This document shows, piece after piece, positions 39,801-48,227 of a stretch of DNA of 64,000 nt. The notes under the pieces were generated by a model. The model had not been told where the DNA came from. It searched no databases and saw nothing but the letters and a program-made list of their open reading frames with translations. The stretch's first letter is position 1; each line of letters starts with the position of its first letter. The DNA is from Legionella sheltonii (lineage in GTDB: Bacteria; Pseudomonadota; Gammaproteobacteria; Legionellales; Legionellaceae): contig NZ_JAPHOQ010000018.1 of the NCBI RefSeq assembly GCF_026191355.1, forward strand, positions 1 to 64,000. Reading direction: 5' to 3'. Made by a program: the position numbers and the translations under genes.

Positions 39801-40244
39801 ACATAATTGCAACAGAAAACCAGGTTTTACTGATTTTGCGAGCTTGGTGTCCCAAACCTCATAACAATAATCCCCAAATCGACTCTTCCCTGGTATTTTT
39901 ATTAAAAAATCAGCATATCCCTGAAATGGAAGCAATTGTAAATGCGCTTGATAAATCACGTCAGCGCCGCTTTTCATTGCAATTAACGTTGAATCATAAG
40001 AGTTTGCCTGTTGATGCAAATTGACAATGGTTAATCCTTGGTTTTCAAAAAGAGTCAAGAGATCCAACTCGTGTTGATTTCCCAAATGTTGCAGTACATC
40101 TACTAATTCATTTTTTGCATCAGGTGAGGGTAATAAATCAGGATGCACCACTGCAAGATGTTCTATCCAGGATACAAAAGGACTTTCCATAAACTGAGTC
40201 AGATCCGAGGGTGAGAAGACTAAATGGCTCGATTCGATGTACAT
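36849..40244 (-). CDS. TM0106-type RecB-like nuclease fused to superfamily 1 helicase
   Basis: The 1131-aa protein starts with a PD-(D/E)XK nuclease region (GYADFLIKIPG then YEVWDTKLA near residue 130). It continues with an RNase H-like exonuclease segment beginning DIFFDIEGFP (near 315). The C-terminal half is a Dna2-type helicase: Walker A GPPGAGKTYTG (near 760), Walker B FIDEAGQ, motif III GDQMQLGQPSQG, motif V VDKFQGQEA and motif VI NVAISRAQ. All motifs look intact. Such fusions are thought to process DNA ends or act in defence or repair; the role here is unknown. The stop codon overlaps that of the oxygenase gene on the other strand. Confidence 0.88.
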   Translation of the reverse strand: MYIESSHLVFSPSDLTQFMESPFVSWIEHLAVVHPDLLPSPDAKNELVDVLQHLGNQHELDLLTLFENQGLTIVNLHQQANSYDSTLIAMKSGADVIYQAHLQLLPFQGYADFLIKIPGKSRFGDYCYEVWDTKLAKSVKPGFLLQLCCYAEMLKAMQGGGAEFITVVLGNQEQRRFRTADYFYFYQNLKQQFLLAHQNFDATECPDPAASKNWGRWSNYAEELLTKADHLIQVATITSGQVKKLQQAGINTMTELAHTTCSWVKGIKPERFVRLQEQAKIQKASSGKEIPLYQLIPHVPGQKQGLALLPTASPHDIFFDIEGFPLEEGGLEYLWGITYFDEKAQRQYKDFWAHNPEQEKEAFQAFVLWAYQRWQKDPKMHIYHYANYEISACRRLMGRYGVCEDEVDQLLRNQVFVDLYKIVKNSLIVGEPRYSIKNIEHLYRGKRNTEVGSGGDSVVVYEQWREKPDGESWQTSKILNDIRAYNIDDCNSTQELVDWLRARQLEQGICYLGKTEPVVLEVKTELSERIQLRDRLLMESERLKAEGDLQRAQINMIFAWSIEFHRREAKPVFWRMFERLGLTGEELLDDIDCLAYCRRTAKPPYKPSPRSRNLAYEYFFDPEQEFKGSAKQYFILGEETEDGKAVVVNYYEDDSDLEHGIIVLQMKNEPDDPITLVPNDYVDPHSIPEAIAKQAASFEQGLLENTAILDFLSKSYPRINEHQQGLAIAPSHDPNERLAEMIHAVLNLNNSYLTLQGPPGAGKTYTGKHLIAELVQKGKKIGISSNSHKAINNLLLNTAAYCYKEGIKGHFACTRNTEEQIENLNITVLENKQIIDFIQPGCVVGTTVWGFAREELADAFDYLFIDEAGQVSVANLIAMSRSTRNIILMGDQMQLGQPSQGSHPEESGLSLLDYLLHTTPTIPDSMGVFLGTTYRMHPAVNQFISKAIYEGKLETAPGNEYRLISIPKGYQGVLNKEAGIIPVPVIHEGNTQASDEEVEQIVLLTKELLGRTFKDKDVQKIIGWEDILFVAPYNHQVNKLKIALGEQAKVGSVDKFQGQEAPIVFLSMCASNADESPRGLNFLFDKNRINVAISRAQCLAIVVYSPFLLDAIPTNIEQIAMMNVFCQLVKN

Positions 40245-40439
40245 TTTCGATAGAGATTCATAGGGCTTATCTTAAAAGTATATCAAAATATTGGTTCAAT
40301 GAACTGTTAATCTAACTGTATGATTTTATATGCTTTTAAAAAAGAGGCATGTTGCCTGAAAATAATATAAAATCTCGCCCAATAATAATTTGATAGCCTG
40401 GTGTTAAACCAGACTGCAACCATAAGTATAGCCCCTGAA

Positions 40440-40763
40440 ATGGAAGAGAAACACGAACAAATTTCCCCAGAAAATCAAAAAAGTATTAATTTAGCGGTCG
40501 GCTTTTTATCAACCTCTATCGCGATGTATGCACTGATTCGCAAAGGCAATTTCCGCGCCGCTTTTCTTTTATATGAAAAAGGCGGGGGTGGTTTGAATCT
40601 TTATAAGGAGCAGGCTAATGGCAAACTAAAACGTTGTTTTGCCATTGACTATCATCCTTTTTGGGATAATAAGACCAAACAATCCTCGTGGAGATTACAT
40701 TACCATCGGGGTGATAATGAAAGCCAAATGAAAAAACATCGACCGTATGAAGGGGGATGGTAA
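40440..40763 (+). CDS. Small hypothetical protein
   Basis: No family recognised. From the ATG at 40440 it encodes 107 aa; a GTG at 40401 would add 13 residues. Neither has a good ribosome site. The N-terminal part has a weakly hydrophobic helix (INLAVGFLSTSIAMYALI). The C-terminal part is rich in His and aromatic residues (FAIDYHPFW, WRLHYHRG, HRPYEGGW), which looks like a compact conserved domain, possibly metal- or nucleic-acid-binding. It stands alone between the nuclease-helicase and a 409-aa protein. Confidence 0.55.
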   Translation: MEEKHEQISPENQKSINLAVGFLSTSIAMYALIRKGNFRAAFLLYEKGGGGLNLYKEQANGKLKRCFAIDYHPFWDNKTKQSSWRLHYHRGDNESQMKKHRPYEGGW

Positions 40764-40917
40764 TCTCCCTGCTTCCTGTGATGAATTTTTTAATTAAGCC
40801 TTGCAAAGGATTCTGATTCTTCTATAGCCTATAATTGTAATTATTATCCAAAGAGTGCGCGAATCATGTTTCTTTATTTGAGCTTCAACCACTCGATCTT
40901 GAGATAGTGAAATCACT

Positions 40918-42147
40918 ATGAAACCTGATGCACAACTTGTTATAGATGCTTTAAAAGCGATTGTTGACGAGACAGAAGATTTTAATTGTTTTTTAGATGA
41001 AATCGAGTTTTTAAAAGAAGAGAACCGCTTGTTGATTTTGACTCAAATTGTCAAAGAGGATAGTAAGACAAGCAGAACAAACAAATATGCGCTACGCGAT
41101 AATTTTTTTAAAAAATATTTAGGGGTTACACCTGTCAACCTGGAAGGGGAATATGCCTTCTTAGTCTCAGTCGATGAATTAAGCCAGCGGAAGATTATTA
41201 TTGATAAAATCAATCAATTACAAAATCCCTCCGTTCGCAACACCAACTCGATACCCAGTGATGAATTCAGCAGAACACATCATCATGACTTAAGGACGTT
41301 ATTACACACTTTAAATCCCTCCGAAGAGTTGCTCTCAAAGCTGGGGCAGCCAATGCATTATATTCGTTTTAATAGTTCACACGAGGTAGTACCCAAAGGG
41401 CGACACTTTATAACCAAAAGCATTGATAAAAATATGAAAGACACGACAAATAAGGTACTGGCCGAATTAGATGCCCTAGATCGACTGGATAATACCCTGT
41501 TCATTAACTTTACGGGGCATGAAGCCCCTGTTGCAAGTGCATTGTATATGAATGGAATTGATTGCATTTGGCAGCTATCCATCCTGTGTGATGAAACCTC
41601 GCAAACGCGGATTATGGACCAATTACAAGATTCTTTACCTCGTGATCAATTGCTAGCACGCGCTTCTGTATCACATGACTCTTCATTAGGTTTAATACTT
41701 GAACCCAATCATGGGTTCACTGAAATTGATGCTGAAAAATTGCCTTCATGGGATCAATTAAGCGCTTTTGGAGTGAAACAGGTGATTCTATTAACGGAGA
41801 AAAACTATAATCAAGGGAAATGTGTTTATCCGCTTGATGAACACTATTTCAAATGTGAATTATCATTTTATCACTGGCTCCAATTAATCCCCCAAGATTT
41901 TATTTTGTTAGTTATTGGCGTAGGAAATTTTGAGGAAAAACCTGAAGAGCATTGCCAGTCTATTGAAACCGTTTTTAAAAAGAAAGAGGCAACTTCTTTA
42001 TCAACCTATAAATTACCTAATCTCCTTACCCTCTTTAAAAACATATCACTCTATGGCACTTCTTCTTCACCGCTCAGTTCAAATGGAATCAAAAAAACAG
42101 ATAAGGAGGAAGATGATACGGATCAAAACACAATCAGCCTGGATTAA
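40918..42147 (+). CDS. Hypothetical protein, possible Dot/Icm effector
   Basis: This 409-aa soluble-looking protein matches no family that I recognise. The central region has alternating strands and helices (NTLFINFTGHEAPVASALYMNG; GVKQVILLTEK; DFILLVIGVGNFEEKP) that suggest an alpha/beta fold. The last 20 residues are acidic and polar (KEEDDTDQ then NTISLD), similar in composition to the E-block translocation signals of many Legionella effectors. A TATAAT at 40830-40835 could be its -10 box. No clear ribosome site is present. Effector status is inference. Confidence 0.6.
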   Translation: MKPDAQLVIDALKAIVDETEDFNCFLDEIEFLKEENRLLILTQIVKEDSKTSRTNKYALRDNFFKKYLGVTPVNLEGEYAFLVSVDELSQRKIIIDKINQLQNPSVRNTNSIPSDEFSRTHHHDLRTLLHTLNPSEELLSKLGQPMHYIRFNSSHEVVPKGRHFITKSIDKNMKDTTNKVLAELDALDRLDNTLFINFTGHEAPVASALYMNGIDCIWQLSILCDETSQTRIMDQLQDSLPRDQLLARASVSHDSSLGLILEPNHGFTEIDAEKLPSWDQLSAFGVKQVILLTEKNYNQGKCVYPLDEHYFKCELSFYHWLQLIPQDFILLVIGVGNFEEKPEEHCQSIETVFKKKEATSLSTYKLPNLLTLFKNISLYGTSSSPLSSNGIKKTDKEEDDTDQNTISLD

Positions 42148-42269
42148 GCAGCATCCCTAAGTCACGTAAAGATCTTTGAGGATAGTTAAGTATTGCGGCC
42201 AGGTCTAATAATGAGGCGGCACTCCTGGTTGCAAGCAACTGACTCTTCTACTCATCTCTGAAAACCTAA

Positions 42270-42346
42270 TCCAGCCCCACTTCCGGCGGACGCGGGATTC
42301 GGGAAACTACGCTAAAACACTAAGCCCCGCGAACAGGCCGCGCTTA
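42270..42346. repeat. GC-rich patch, probable repeat remnant
   Basis: The stretch between convergent genes is clearly richer in GC than its surroundings and contains small palindromes such as CGCG-N7-CGCG near 42328-42342. It encodes nothing convincing. It may be a decayed REP-type element. Confidence 0.35.
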
Positions 42347-42350
42347 CATA

Positions 42351-43043
42351 TTACTTAACAAAAACTGGTTTAGGTTTTTCAAAATTATAAATAATCCCAA
42401 ATGCAAATTGTGCAGAAACAGGATAAATGCGAGTATTTTTTGTAACACCACCAAAAGATTCAAAAGTGTGGCTGGTGAATTTCTCGTAATTGATTTGGCT
42501 ATAATCCGCCATCAATGTCCATTGAGTGGTCAGATTATAGCGAACTCCAACACCGTAACGAATGCCACTACGATTTGCTACTGAACTACGTACTGTATTG
42601 TCTGAGTTGTGAAGTGCAACATGACCATTCGCATAACCAATTCGTCCATAAACTACAGCACTATCGGTGAGAAGGAGCCCTGGTAATGCGCTTATTCCCT
42701 CACTATAGTGAACAGTAAAAGAAGTTTTCTTGAAATCATGATGAATATACTCTTTATTAACCAATCGATATTGAACTGAGCTTGGATTAAAATTGGCTTC
42801 ACCAGCAAAATAAAACCGATTTCGTATCCAGGAATAACCTCCAAAAAAAGTGCCAAAAATACCGACTCCTGAAAAATTCTGTTCATCTATCACATTAAAG
42901 TTACCGTGATTATCAAAAACATGAGATTTTTGCGTAAATTGAGCATATTCAGGCCCAATACCAGCACCAACATAAAATCCAGCAAAAGAAGGGTTAACCA
43001 ATACGAAAGAAATCACAGCTCCCCAATAAATCTTCCTTAACAT
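42351..43043 (-). CDS. Outer-membrane beta-barrel protein
   Basis: The 230-aa precursor has a signal peptide (LRKIYWGAVISFVLVNPSFA, cleavage probably before GFYVGAG). An eight-stranded OmpA/Opa-like barrel follows: alternating aromatic/polar strands such as RFYFAGEANFN, RYGVGVRYNLTTQWTLMADYSQINYEKF and FAFGIIYNF. It has no OmpA C-terminal peptidoglycan domain. Likely roles are adhesion or a structural surface porin; unproven. AGGAAAA precedes the ATG at good spacing. It is downstream of the NO reductase and the DUF488 fragment on the same strand. Confidence 0.85.
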   Translation of the reverse strand: MLRKIYWGAVISFVLVNPSFAGFYVGAGIGPEYAQFTQKSHVFDNHGNFNVIDEQNFSGVGIFGTFFGGYSWIRNRFYFAGEANFNPSSVQYRLVNKEYIHHDFKKTSFTVHYSEGISALPGLLLTDSAVVYGRIGYANGHVALHNSDNTVRSSVANRSGIRYGVGVRYNLTTQWTLMADYSQINYEKFTSHTFESFGGVTKNTRIYPVSAQFAFGIIYNFEKPKPVFVK

Positions 43044-43095
43044 TTTATTTTCCTAGAAAGTGGTTAATAATTACCTCTGCTTCAACGATAAGTCT

Positions 43096-43290
43096 TTATA
43101 TTAATTTAACTTTTCCTGATAATGAAACCCGAAAAAAATTTTTGAATTCTTTTTTATTAAACCAAGGAACGGCACGCAATCTTGGAATAGTCCGCACATC
43201 AACGAGTTGGGTAATTTGATGTGCGTGGACTATTTCAAAAAATTCTTGCAACGTATGCGTTGAATGTCCAATCGTAAAAAGCTCAGGCAT
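43096..43290 (-). pseudogene. Truncated DUF488 family gene
   Basis: The 64 codons start exactly like a DUF488 protein: LFTIGHSTHTLQEFFEIVHAHQITQLVDVRTIPR. They end after FNKKEFKNFFRVSLSGK. Full-length family members are usually two to three times longer, so the C-terminal part is missing and no continuation is found before the next gene at 43043. A GAAGGT ribosome site and the 29-base gap after the NO reductase gene suggest the remnant is still co-transcribed. A shortened but functional protein cannot be excluded. Confidence 0.65.
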
Positions 43291-43319
43291 AATAATACCT
43301 TCGCTTGGGTTTCGTTGCC

Positions 43320-45647
43320 CTAAACATCATGAGCAGGCTGTTGTTCTAAACTCTTCGCCCTCACCCATCTTGGAAAAAAAGGACCTAGCTTTTTAATAAA
43401 ATCATAGGCCATAAATAACGCACCAAGCGCAAATAACACGTCCCCAGGCAATCGTAACCACTGCCATATCAACGTTGTATTATAAAACTCCAGGCTCCTT
43501 GAATGAGCGAATCCGTTTTCATATACATCCATTAATTGCGCCCAACCCACAGGGAAGAAATTCAACACTATCCATAAAACCAAGCCTAAGTTATAGAGCC
43601 AAAATGCCCAAATTCCCAAACGATCACTCCAAGGAAAACGCTCACCTGCAGCATAACGTAAGCAAAAATAAATTAAGCCCAGACCCAATAAGCCAAAAGC
43701 GCCAAATAATGCGGTGTGTGCATGGTTTAAAGTAAGAAAGGTACCATGCTCATAATAATTGACAAGGGGGGCATTGAGTGTTCCTCCACCAAATACTCCT
43801 GCGCCCACAAAATTCCAAAAAGAAGCCCCCAAAATATAAAGAAAAGCTAGCTTATAAGTAAATGCAGATTGACGTTTAATGAGTTGATAATTTTCGATTG
43901 CATCAATAATCAGCAGCACTAAAGGCAATACTTCAATAAATGAAAACATGGATCCTAGTGGCACCCAGAGATCCGGCGTCCCTGTCCAATACCAATGATG
44001 TCCTGTTCCGATGATACCGCCTAAGAATACAAGAATTGTCTCAAAATACATTGTTCGTTCTGCTAGAGAGCGCGAAATTAAGCCGGTTCCCATTAAAAGA
44101 TAGGCAGTGGCGCTTGCAGCAAAAAACTCAAAAGACTGCTCCACCCAAAGATGAACTACCCACCAACGCCAAAAATCAGTAATCGTGAACGATTTTTCAA
44201 TTCCCGTTAATGGAATCATCCCAAAGCAATACAAAACTGCAATATTTATAGTGCTTGCCCAAAAGAGATGCTCTAATCGAATACGCCCAGTCCAAAACTC
44301 AACCGTAGCACTCTTTAAACCACTCCAGGTAGGCCACATGCCACGAAAAACAATAAAACTCCAAAGGAAAAGCCCTATACAAAACCCAATTTGCCATAAA
44401 CGACCAAGCTGCAGATAAGATAACCCTTGATTACCAATCCAAAACCAGGATTCGTTTACATAGCCCATAATTCCTAAATAATTACCCAAAATTGCACCAC
44501 CAACAATAAACAATGTGACCCAAAATAGAAGATCAACGAAAAAGCCTTGTCTTTTGGCTTCTTTTCCACTGATAAGAGGAGCCATAAAAACAGCAGAACT
44601 TACCCAGGAAAGAGCAATCCAAACGATTGGCGTTTGAATGTGGACATCGCGCAGAAAGTTAAAGGGTAAAAATTCATTAATATTAATCCCATAAAATCCC
44701 GTACGTTCTGTATAGTAATGTGCCATAATTGCCCCCACAGCAATCTGGATCAAAAGGACGAGTGCTACGACCACAAAATATTGCCCTACCTTATGTTGAC
44801 TGGGGGTCAGTGCTTCAAATCCGAGAAATAGAGGTGTTTTAAACGCATCATCCGCAGCACTCAAATAGCGATGATAAATAAAAAGTACAGCTCCAAAACC
44901 CAGGAATACAAAACAAAATGATACCCAGGTCCAGTAAAAAGTATGGGGCGTTGGATTATTGCCCATAGTAGGCTCATAGGGCCAATTATTGGTATATGAA
45001 CTATTTTGTCCAGGTCGATGCGCTATCGTAGTTAACGAAGAATAAATAAGAAAATCTGCAGTGTGTAGCGCACTTTGCTCATCCAAACTGTACGCTTTAG
45101 TCCAACCTCGTTGTGGATCATGATTCAGTAAAGTTTGTGAAATTTGATTACGTAATTGCGCGATTGCATCAGCGACTGGCTGCGACAAAATACTGCGTTG
45201 CTGGCTCAAATCGGTACGTTGTAGAGCCTGTTGCATTGTTTGCCGCACGACATATTGGCCCCCAACATCCAATTTCATAAAGGGTTTGCCGAAATGTTGT
45301 TGGGCGATTTTATCCTCTATAATTCTGCCTAGGCTTACTAAATATTTTGCAGTGTAATCTTCGCCAAAATAGGAGCCCATTCCGTAAAGACTTCCATAAT
45401 CCATGAGATCGGCGCGTTGAAAACCGGCCTTGCCCTCAATAATATCCTCTGCGGTCATGACGATTTGGCCAGAGGGAGATAGAAATTGCTGCGGTAAAGG
45501 AGGGGCAAGCTGATAGGTTTTATAGGTACCCCAAATCAATACTATAAAACAGATAATTGCGGTAATTAGAAGAATCCATTTTAACACGTTTGCTACTTTA
45601 TCAGAGCTTAGATGCTCAGCAACAACATTTTGGGGTGTACTATCCAT
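43320..45647 (-). CDS. norB: Quinol-dependent nitric oxide reductase (qNor)
   Basis: qNor reduces NO to N2O with electrons from quinol and detoxifies host or environmental NO. The ~775-aa length is right for the single-subunit form. The N-terminal TM (ILLITAIICFIVLIWGTY) is followed by a ~200-residue periplasmic domain (the cytochrome-c-like region of qNor, without haem c motif). The 12-helix NorB core then has FWRWWVVHLWVEQSFEFFA, GTGHHWYWTGTP and LNHAHTALFGAFG, supplying haem and FeB histidines. The ATG at 45647 with AAGGA upstream is preferred over a TTG at 45671. A DUF488 remnant follows. Confidence 0.92.
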   Translation of the reverse strand: MDSTPQNVVAEHLSSDKVANVLKWILLITAIICFIVLIWGTYKTYQLAPPLPQQFLSPSGQIVMTAEDIIEGKAGFQRADLMDYGSLYGMGSYFGEDYTAKYLVSLGRIIEDKIAQQHFGKPFMKLDVGGQYVVRQTMQQALQRTDLSQQRSILSQPVADAIAQLRNQISQTLLNHDPQRGWTKAYSLDEQSALHTADFLIYSSLTTIAHRPGQNSSYTNNWPYEPTMGNNPTPHTFYWTWVSFCFVFLGFGAVLFIYHRYLSAADDAFKTPLFLGFEALTPSQHKVGQYFVVVALVLLIQIAVGAIMAHYYTERTGFYGININEFLPFNFLRDVHIQTPIVWIALSWVSSAVFMAPLISGKEAKRQGFFVDLLFWVTLFIVGGAILGNYLGIMGYVNESWFWIGNQGLSYLQLGRLWQIGFCIGLFLWSFIVFRGMWPTWSGLKSATVEFWTGRIRLEHLFWASTINIAVLYCFGMIPLTGIEKSFTITDFWRWWVVHLWVEQSFEFFAASATAYLLMGTGLISRSLAERTMYFETILVFLGGIIGTGHHWYWTGTPDLWVPLGSMFSFIEVLPLVLLIIDAIENYQLIKRQSAFTYKLAFLYILGASFWNFVGAGVFGGGTLNAPLVNYYEHGTFLTLNHAHTALFGAFGLLGLGLIYFCLRYAAGERFPWSDRLGIWAFWLYNLGLVLWIVLNFFPVGWAQLMDVYENGFAHSRSLEFYNTTLIWQWLRLPGDVLFALGALFMAYDFIKKLGPFFPRWVRAKSLEQQPAHDV

Positions 45648-45780
45648 TCGGCACATTCCTTGTGTGAACAATTTTGGGTTTAAATTTTAAAATAAGCGCT
45701 TAATTTTATAGAAGAATTATCGCAAAAAATAGATCCTCCATGTCAGTAAGTTAAGAAGAAGCCTCCTTAACTTTTGTTCC

Positions 45781-45862
45781 CGTCATCGCGAGCATAGCGA
45801 GGGAGCTCCATACTGTAGCACGGTCTTACAATGAGGAGATCCTCGCTATGCTCGGGATGACG
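45781..45862. repeat. Inverted repeat with 22-bp arms
   Basis: Arm 1 CGTCATCGCGAGCATAGCGA plus GG (45781-45802) and arm 2 (45841-45862) are complementary at 21 of 22 positions, with 38 bases between them. This is the layout of a small palindromic or MITE-like dispersed element. Confidence 0.75.
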
Positions 45863-45920
45863 CAGGAAGAAAAGAAGATCCCCGTCAGGGGTTGATGAAG
45901 CGCTTGATTATGGGGAATGC

Positions 45921-46013
45921 CCCCTCACCCCTACCCCTCTCCCACAAATGGGAGAGAGGAATTTACTTTTTTAACAATAACCACATACCTCCTTCTCCAA
46001 ATGAGGGAGGGGG
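45921..46013. repeat. Two REP-like palindromes
   Basis: CCTCTCCCACAAATGGGAGAGAGG (45936-45959), preceded by CCCTCACCCCTAC, matches the units at 12241-12270 and 23117-23154. A second, less perfect hairpin, CCTCCTTCTCC...GAGGGAGG, lies at 45988-46010, just before the 3' end of the glycosylase gene. Confidence 0.7.
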
Positions 46014-46039
46014 ATTACTCAGAGATTTCTGGAGTTTGC

Positions 46040-46951
46040 CTAGAGTTGCTTTTCATGCATGCGCTTTAATAACAAATGGAAATAAACCAAACCTGCGTAG
46101 GGATGCCATTTTGCGGTGATTTCTGCGATTTTCTTATAATCCGGTTTCTTATCAAGATGCAAAAATTGATATAAATTATTTTGTGCGCCAAGATCGTCAC
46201 CAGGAAAAATATCAATTCTTCCTAAACCACGTAATAAAACGTATTCCGCAGTCCAGCGACCTATGCCTTTAAAATCACATAAATAATTAATGATCGCATC
46301 ATTTGATTTGTTTTCCAGGGTTCCCAAAATAAACTCATCTTGCATGATTGCTGTTGCTATTCGTATAAGGGTCTCACTTTTAGAGGTGCTATAGCCTATT
46401 TTCTTTAATTCAGGAACCGAGCAATTTGCCACTTCATTGGGTCTTGGAAATGCATAAAACAGGTGCTCTTCTTCTTTAATCCTTAGGCTCAGAAACTCAG
46501 CCAATCGATTTTGAATTTGCAATCCGGCGTCCAAAGAGATTTGTTGACAAGAAATTGCATTAACGAGCGCTTCAAAAACAGAAGGAAATCGAGGTGGTTT
46601 GAGCCCTTTAAATTGCATGACGATAGGATTTAATTGGGCATCGTGCTGTGCGATATGATAAAAGTCATGCAGCTCACGTTTCAACCCGAGTATGCTCTCT
46701 ACTTCATTTACAATTTGATTTTGATAGACTTCTAAGCCCTCGCCTTTAATCGATAATACCAGCTCGGATTGGTTGAAATTTTTATTTTGTTCGACCACCA
46801 CTTTAACGGGCACGTTCTCCATAACCAATAGTCTTGTGTAACGTTGGCCATCCCAAAGATCGACATTATTTTTACTTCTTCTCCGTAAAGCTAAAGCAGT
46901 ATAATCCAAGCGAAACGGAGCTACTGGATGTAAGGTAAAAGAAGTTTCCAT
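46040..46951 (-). CDS. alkA: DNA-3-methyladenine glycosylase II, AlkA-like
   Basis: The 303-aa protein has an AlkA N-terminal domain and the HhH-GPD glycosylase fold: FEALVNAISCQQISLDAG, then the helix-hairpin-helix GIGRWTAEYVLLRGLG, and the catalytic Asp in IDIFPGDDLG. It should excise alkylated purines in base-excision repair. No Ada-type regulatory domain is fused or adjacent. The protein lacks the FeS-cluster Cys loop of MutY/Nth. The start ATG follows AAAGGTAATTTGAG, a usable site. Confidence 0.88.
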   Translation of the reverse strand: METSFTLHPVAPFRLDYTALALRRRSKNNVDLWDGQRYTRLLVMENVPVKVVVEQNKNFNQSELVLSIKGEGLEVYQNQIVNEVESILGLKRELHDFYHIAQHDAQLNPIVMQFKGLKPPRFPSVFEALVNAISCQQISLDAGLQIQNRLAEFLSLRIKEEEHLFYAFPRPNEVANCSVPELKKIGYSTSKSETLIRIATAIMQDEFILGTLENKSNDAIINYLCDFKGIGRWTAEYVLLRGLGRIDIFPGDDLGAQNNLYQFLHLDKKPDYKKIAEITAKWHPYAGLVYFHLLLKRMHEKQL

Positions 46952-47072
46952 CTCAAATTACCTTTCTGTTGAATCAAACTTGCGATATAGTGTAGGACAA
47001 TTCATCAGGAATTTAGTCCAAACCCCAGGCCAGAAAACCTTAACATTGAAGCCATTAAGTGAACACTTATTC

Positions 47073-48227
47073 TTATGGTTGTAGTGATTGACTGGGTCTA
47101 GGTCGTTCAAACCCCATTTGCTCAACTATACTCGCGACTTTATGCTCATCATTAAATTTTTGTTTAAGAAACTGTAATGCCTCTTGAGGAATTTCTGTTT
47201 TTGAACCGTGATTCTCAAAGCGAACTATATGATTTAAGGTTTTTCCTGAACATTCCATAGGATAACGTTCGTTGTTCCCAAAATAGGACGTTTCGAAACC
47301 TTTTTGTTGCAGTAAGTTTCTAAAAGCAGCCGCCTCTTGAGGATTGTCGAAAGCGATTTTGAATGTACCATTTTGTAAACCCTTACTCACTATGGGCAGT
47401 TCTGGTGTTGTAGGCGCGCTTGACGCCATCATGGTCCGAATCATTGCACTGACCTCTATGCTTGAAGTGTTTTTATGAGTCATTTCATACAAAGAATTTT
47501 TCATGCGCGAGGAAGCAAAATTATCTTTTTGGGGTGATATAGAAGAATCTGGCAATTGTTTACTGAGTTGAAAAAGATCCATGTTGCTGTAATTCCGGGT
47601 CATAATTCCTCGAGCTCGTTCTGATAAGTCACCTGGATTTTGCACAATCGTTGAAAAATGGCCATCTCGTTGGTACAAACGATTTCGCTCCTCCATCCAT
47701 AAGATACCGAGTTTATTGCCTGTGTCAGAAAATGACTCAATCGCCCCCCCTTTTTTCCAACCCCAATTACCATCCTGATTGTTAGTGGCTCTACTTCCAG
47801 TATCTTCTATGAGACACGCATTTCCTGTTGCTCTTAACGCTTTTTGAACTTCAGGGTTTTTTAATTTTTCTTGAATTGCTCGTTGCATCGCTTCGTCAGC
47901 TAATCGAAAATCCGTCCATGCTTTTTTTTGCCCCTCATCCCTCGCATTCTGCGCATTTCCTTGCAGAATCCTGTCTAGATATTCTTTATCCTGAGGATCT
48001 TTTTGATATTGAAAATAATGTTCCACTGTAGGAAACGTCCTTTTTCCAAAAGGTGTCTCCATTTCGATGGGGATTTCTGCATAATTAGAAAAAATCCCCC
48101 ATTCATCCCCTTCTCTATCAAAAGCAACTACATCGATACTATCTGATTGAGTTTGATAATTAACATGATTTGAGGGACCACTTAATTTTTTAATTGAACC
48201 TGTTTTGAATCGTCTACTCAATGGCAT
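47073..48227 (-). CDS. NADAR-domain protein, effector candidate
   Basis: Residues ~33-192 match the NADAR (DUF1768/YbiA) domain: FSNYAEIP (46-53), TVEHYFQYQK (about 67-76), LIEDTGSR followed by DGNWGWKKGG (about 140-160) and NKLGILWMEER (171-181). NADAR enzymes act on ADP-ribose derivatives, and some remove ADP-ribose from guanine; YbiA is a riboflavin-pathway N-glycosidase. The ~190-residue C-terminal extension is helical and unassigned, which is unusual for stand-alone NADAR proteins and typical of Legionella effectors. The ATG at 48227 has TGGAG seven bases upstream; a TTG at 48284 would be longer. Confidence 0.8.
   Translation of the reverse strand: MPLSRRFKTGSIKKLSGPSNHVNYQTQSDSIDVVAFDREGDEWGIFSNYAEIPIEMETPFGKRTFPTVEHYFQYQKDPQDKEYLDRILQGNAQNARDEGQKKAWTDFRLADEAMQRAIQEKLKNPEVQKALRATGNACLIEDTGSRATNNQDGNWGWKKGGAIESFSDTGNKLGILWMEERNRLYQRDGHFSTIVQNPGDLSERARGIMTRNYSNMDLFQLSKQLPDSSISPQKDNFASSRMKNSLYEMTHKNTSSIEVSAMIRTMMASSAPTTPELPIVSKGLQNGTFKIAFDNPQEAAAFRNLLQQKGFETSYFGNNERYPMECSGKTLNHIVRFENHGSKTEIPQEALQFLKQKFNDEHKVASIVEQMGFERPRPSQSLQP

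Larger units (their letters stand above)
45648..46039. other. Repeat-filled intergenic region
   Basis: About 390 bases between norB and the glycosylase gene. It holds the inverted repeat at 45781-45862, the REP-like units at 45921-46013, and the AT-rich upstream region of norB (TATAAAAT near 45700 on the minus strand). No NorR, NsrR or FNR-type site was convincing. Confidence 0.5.
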
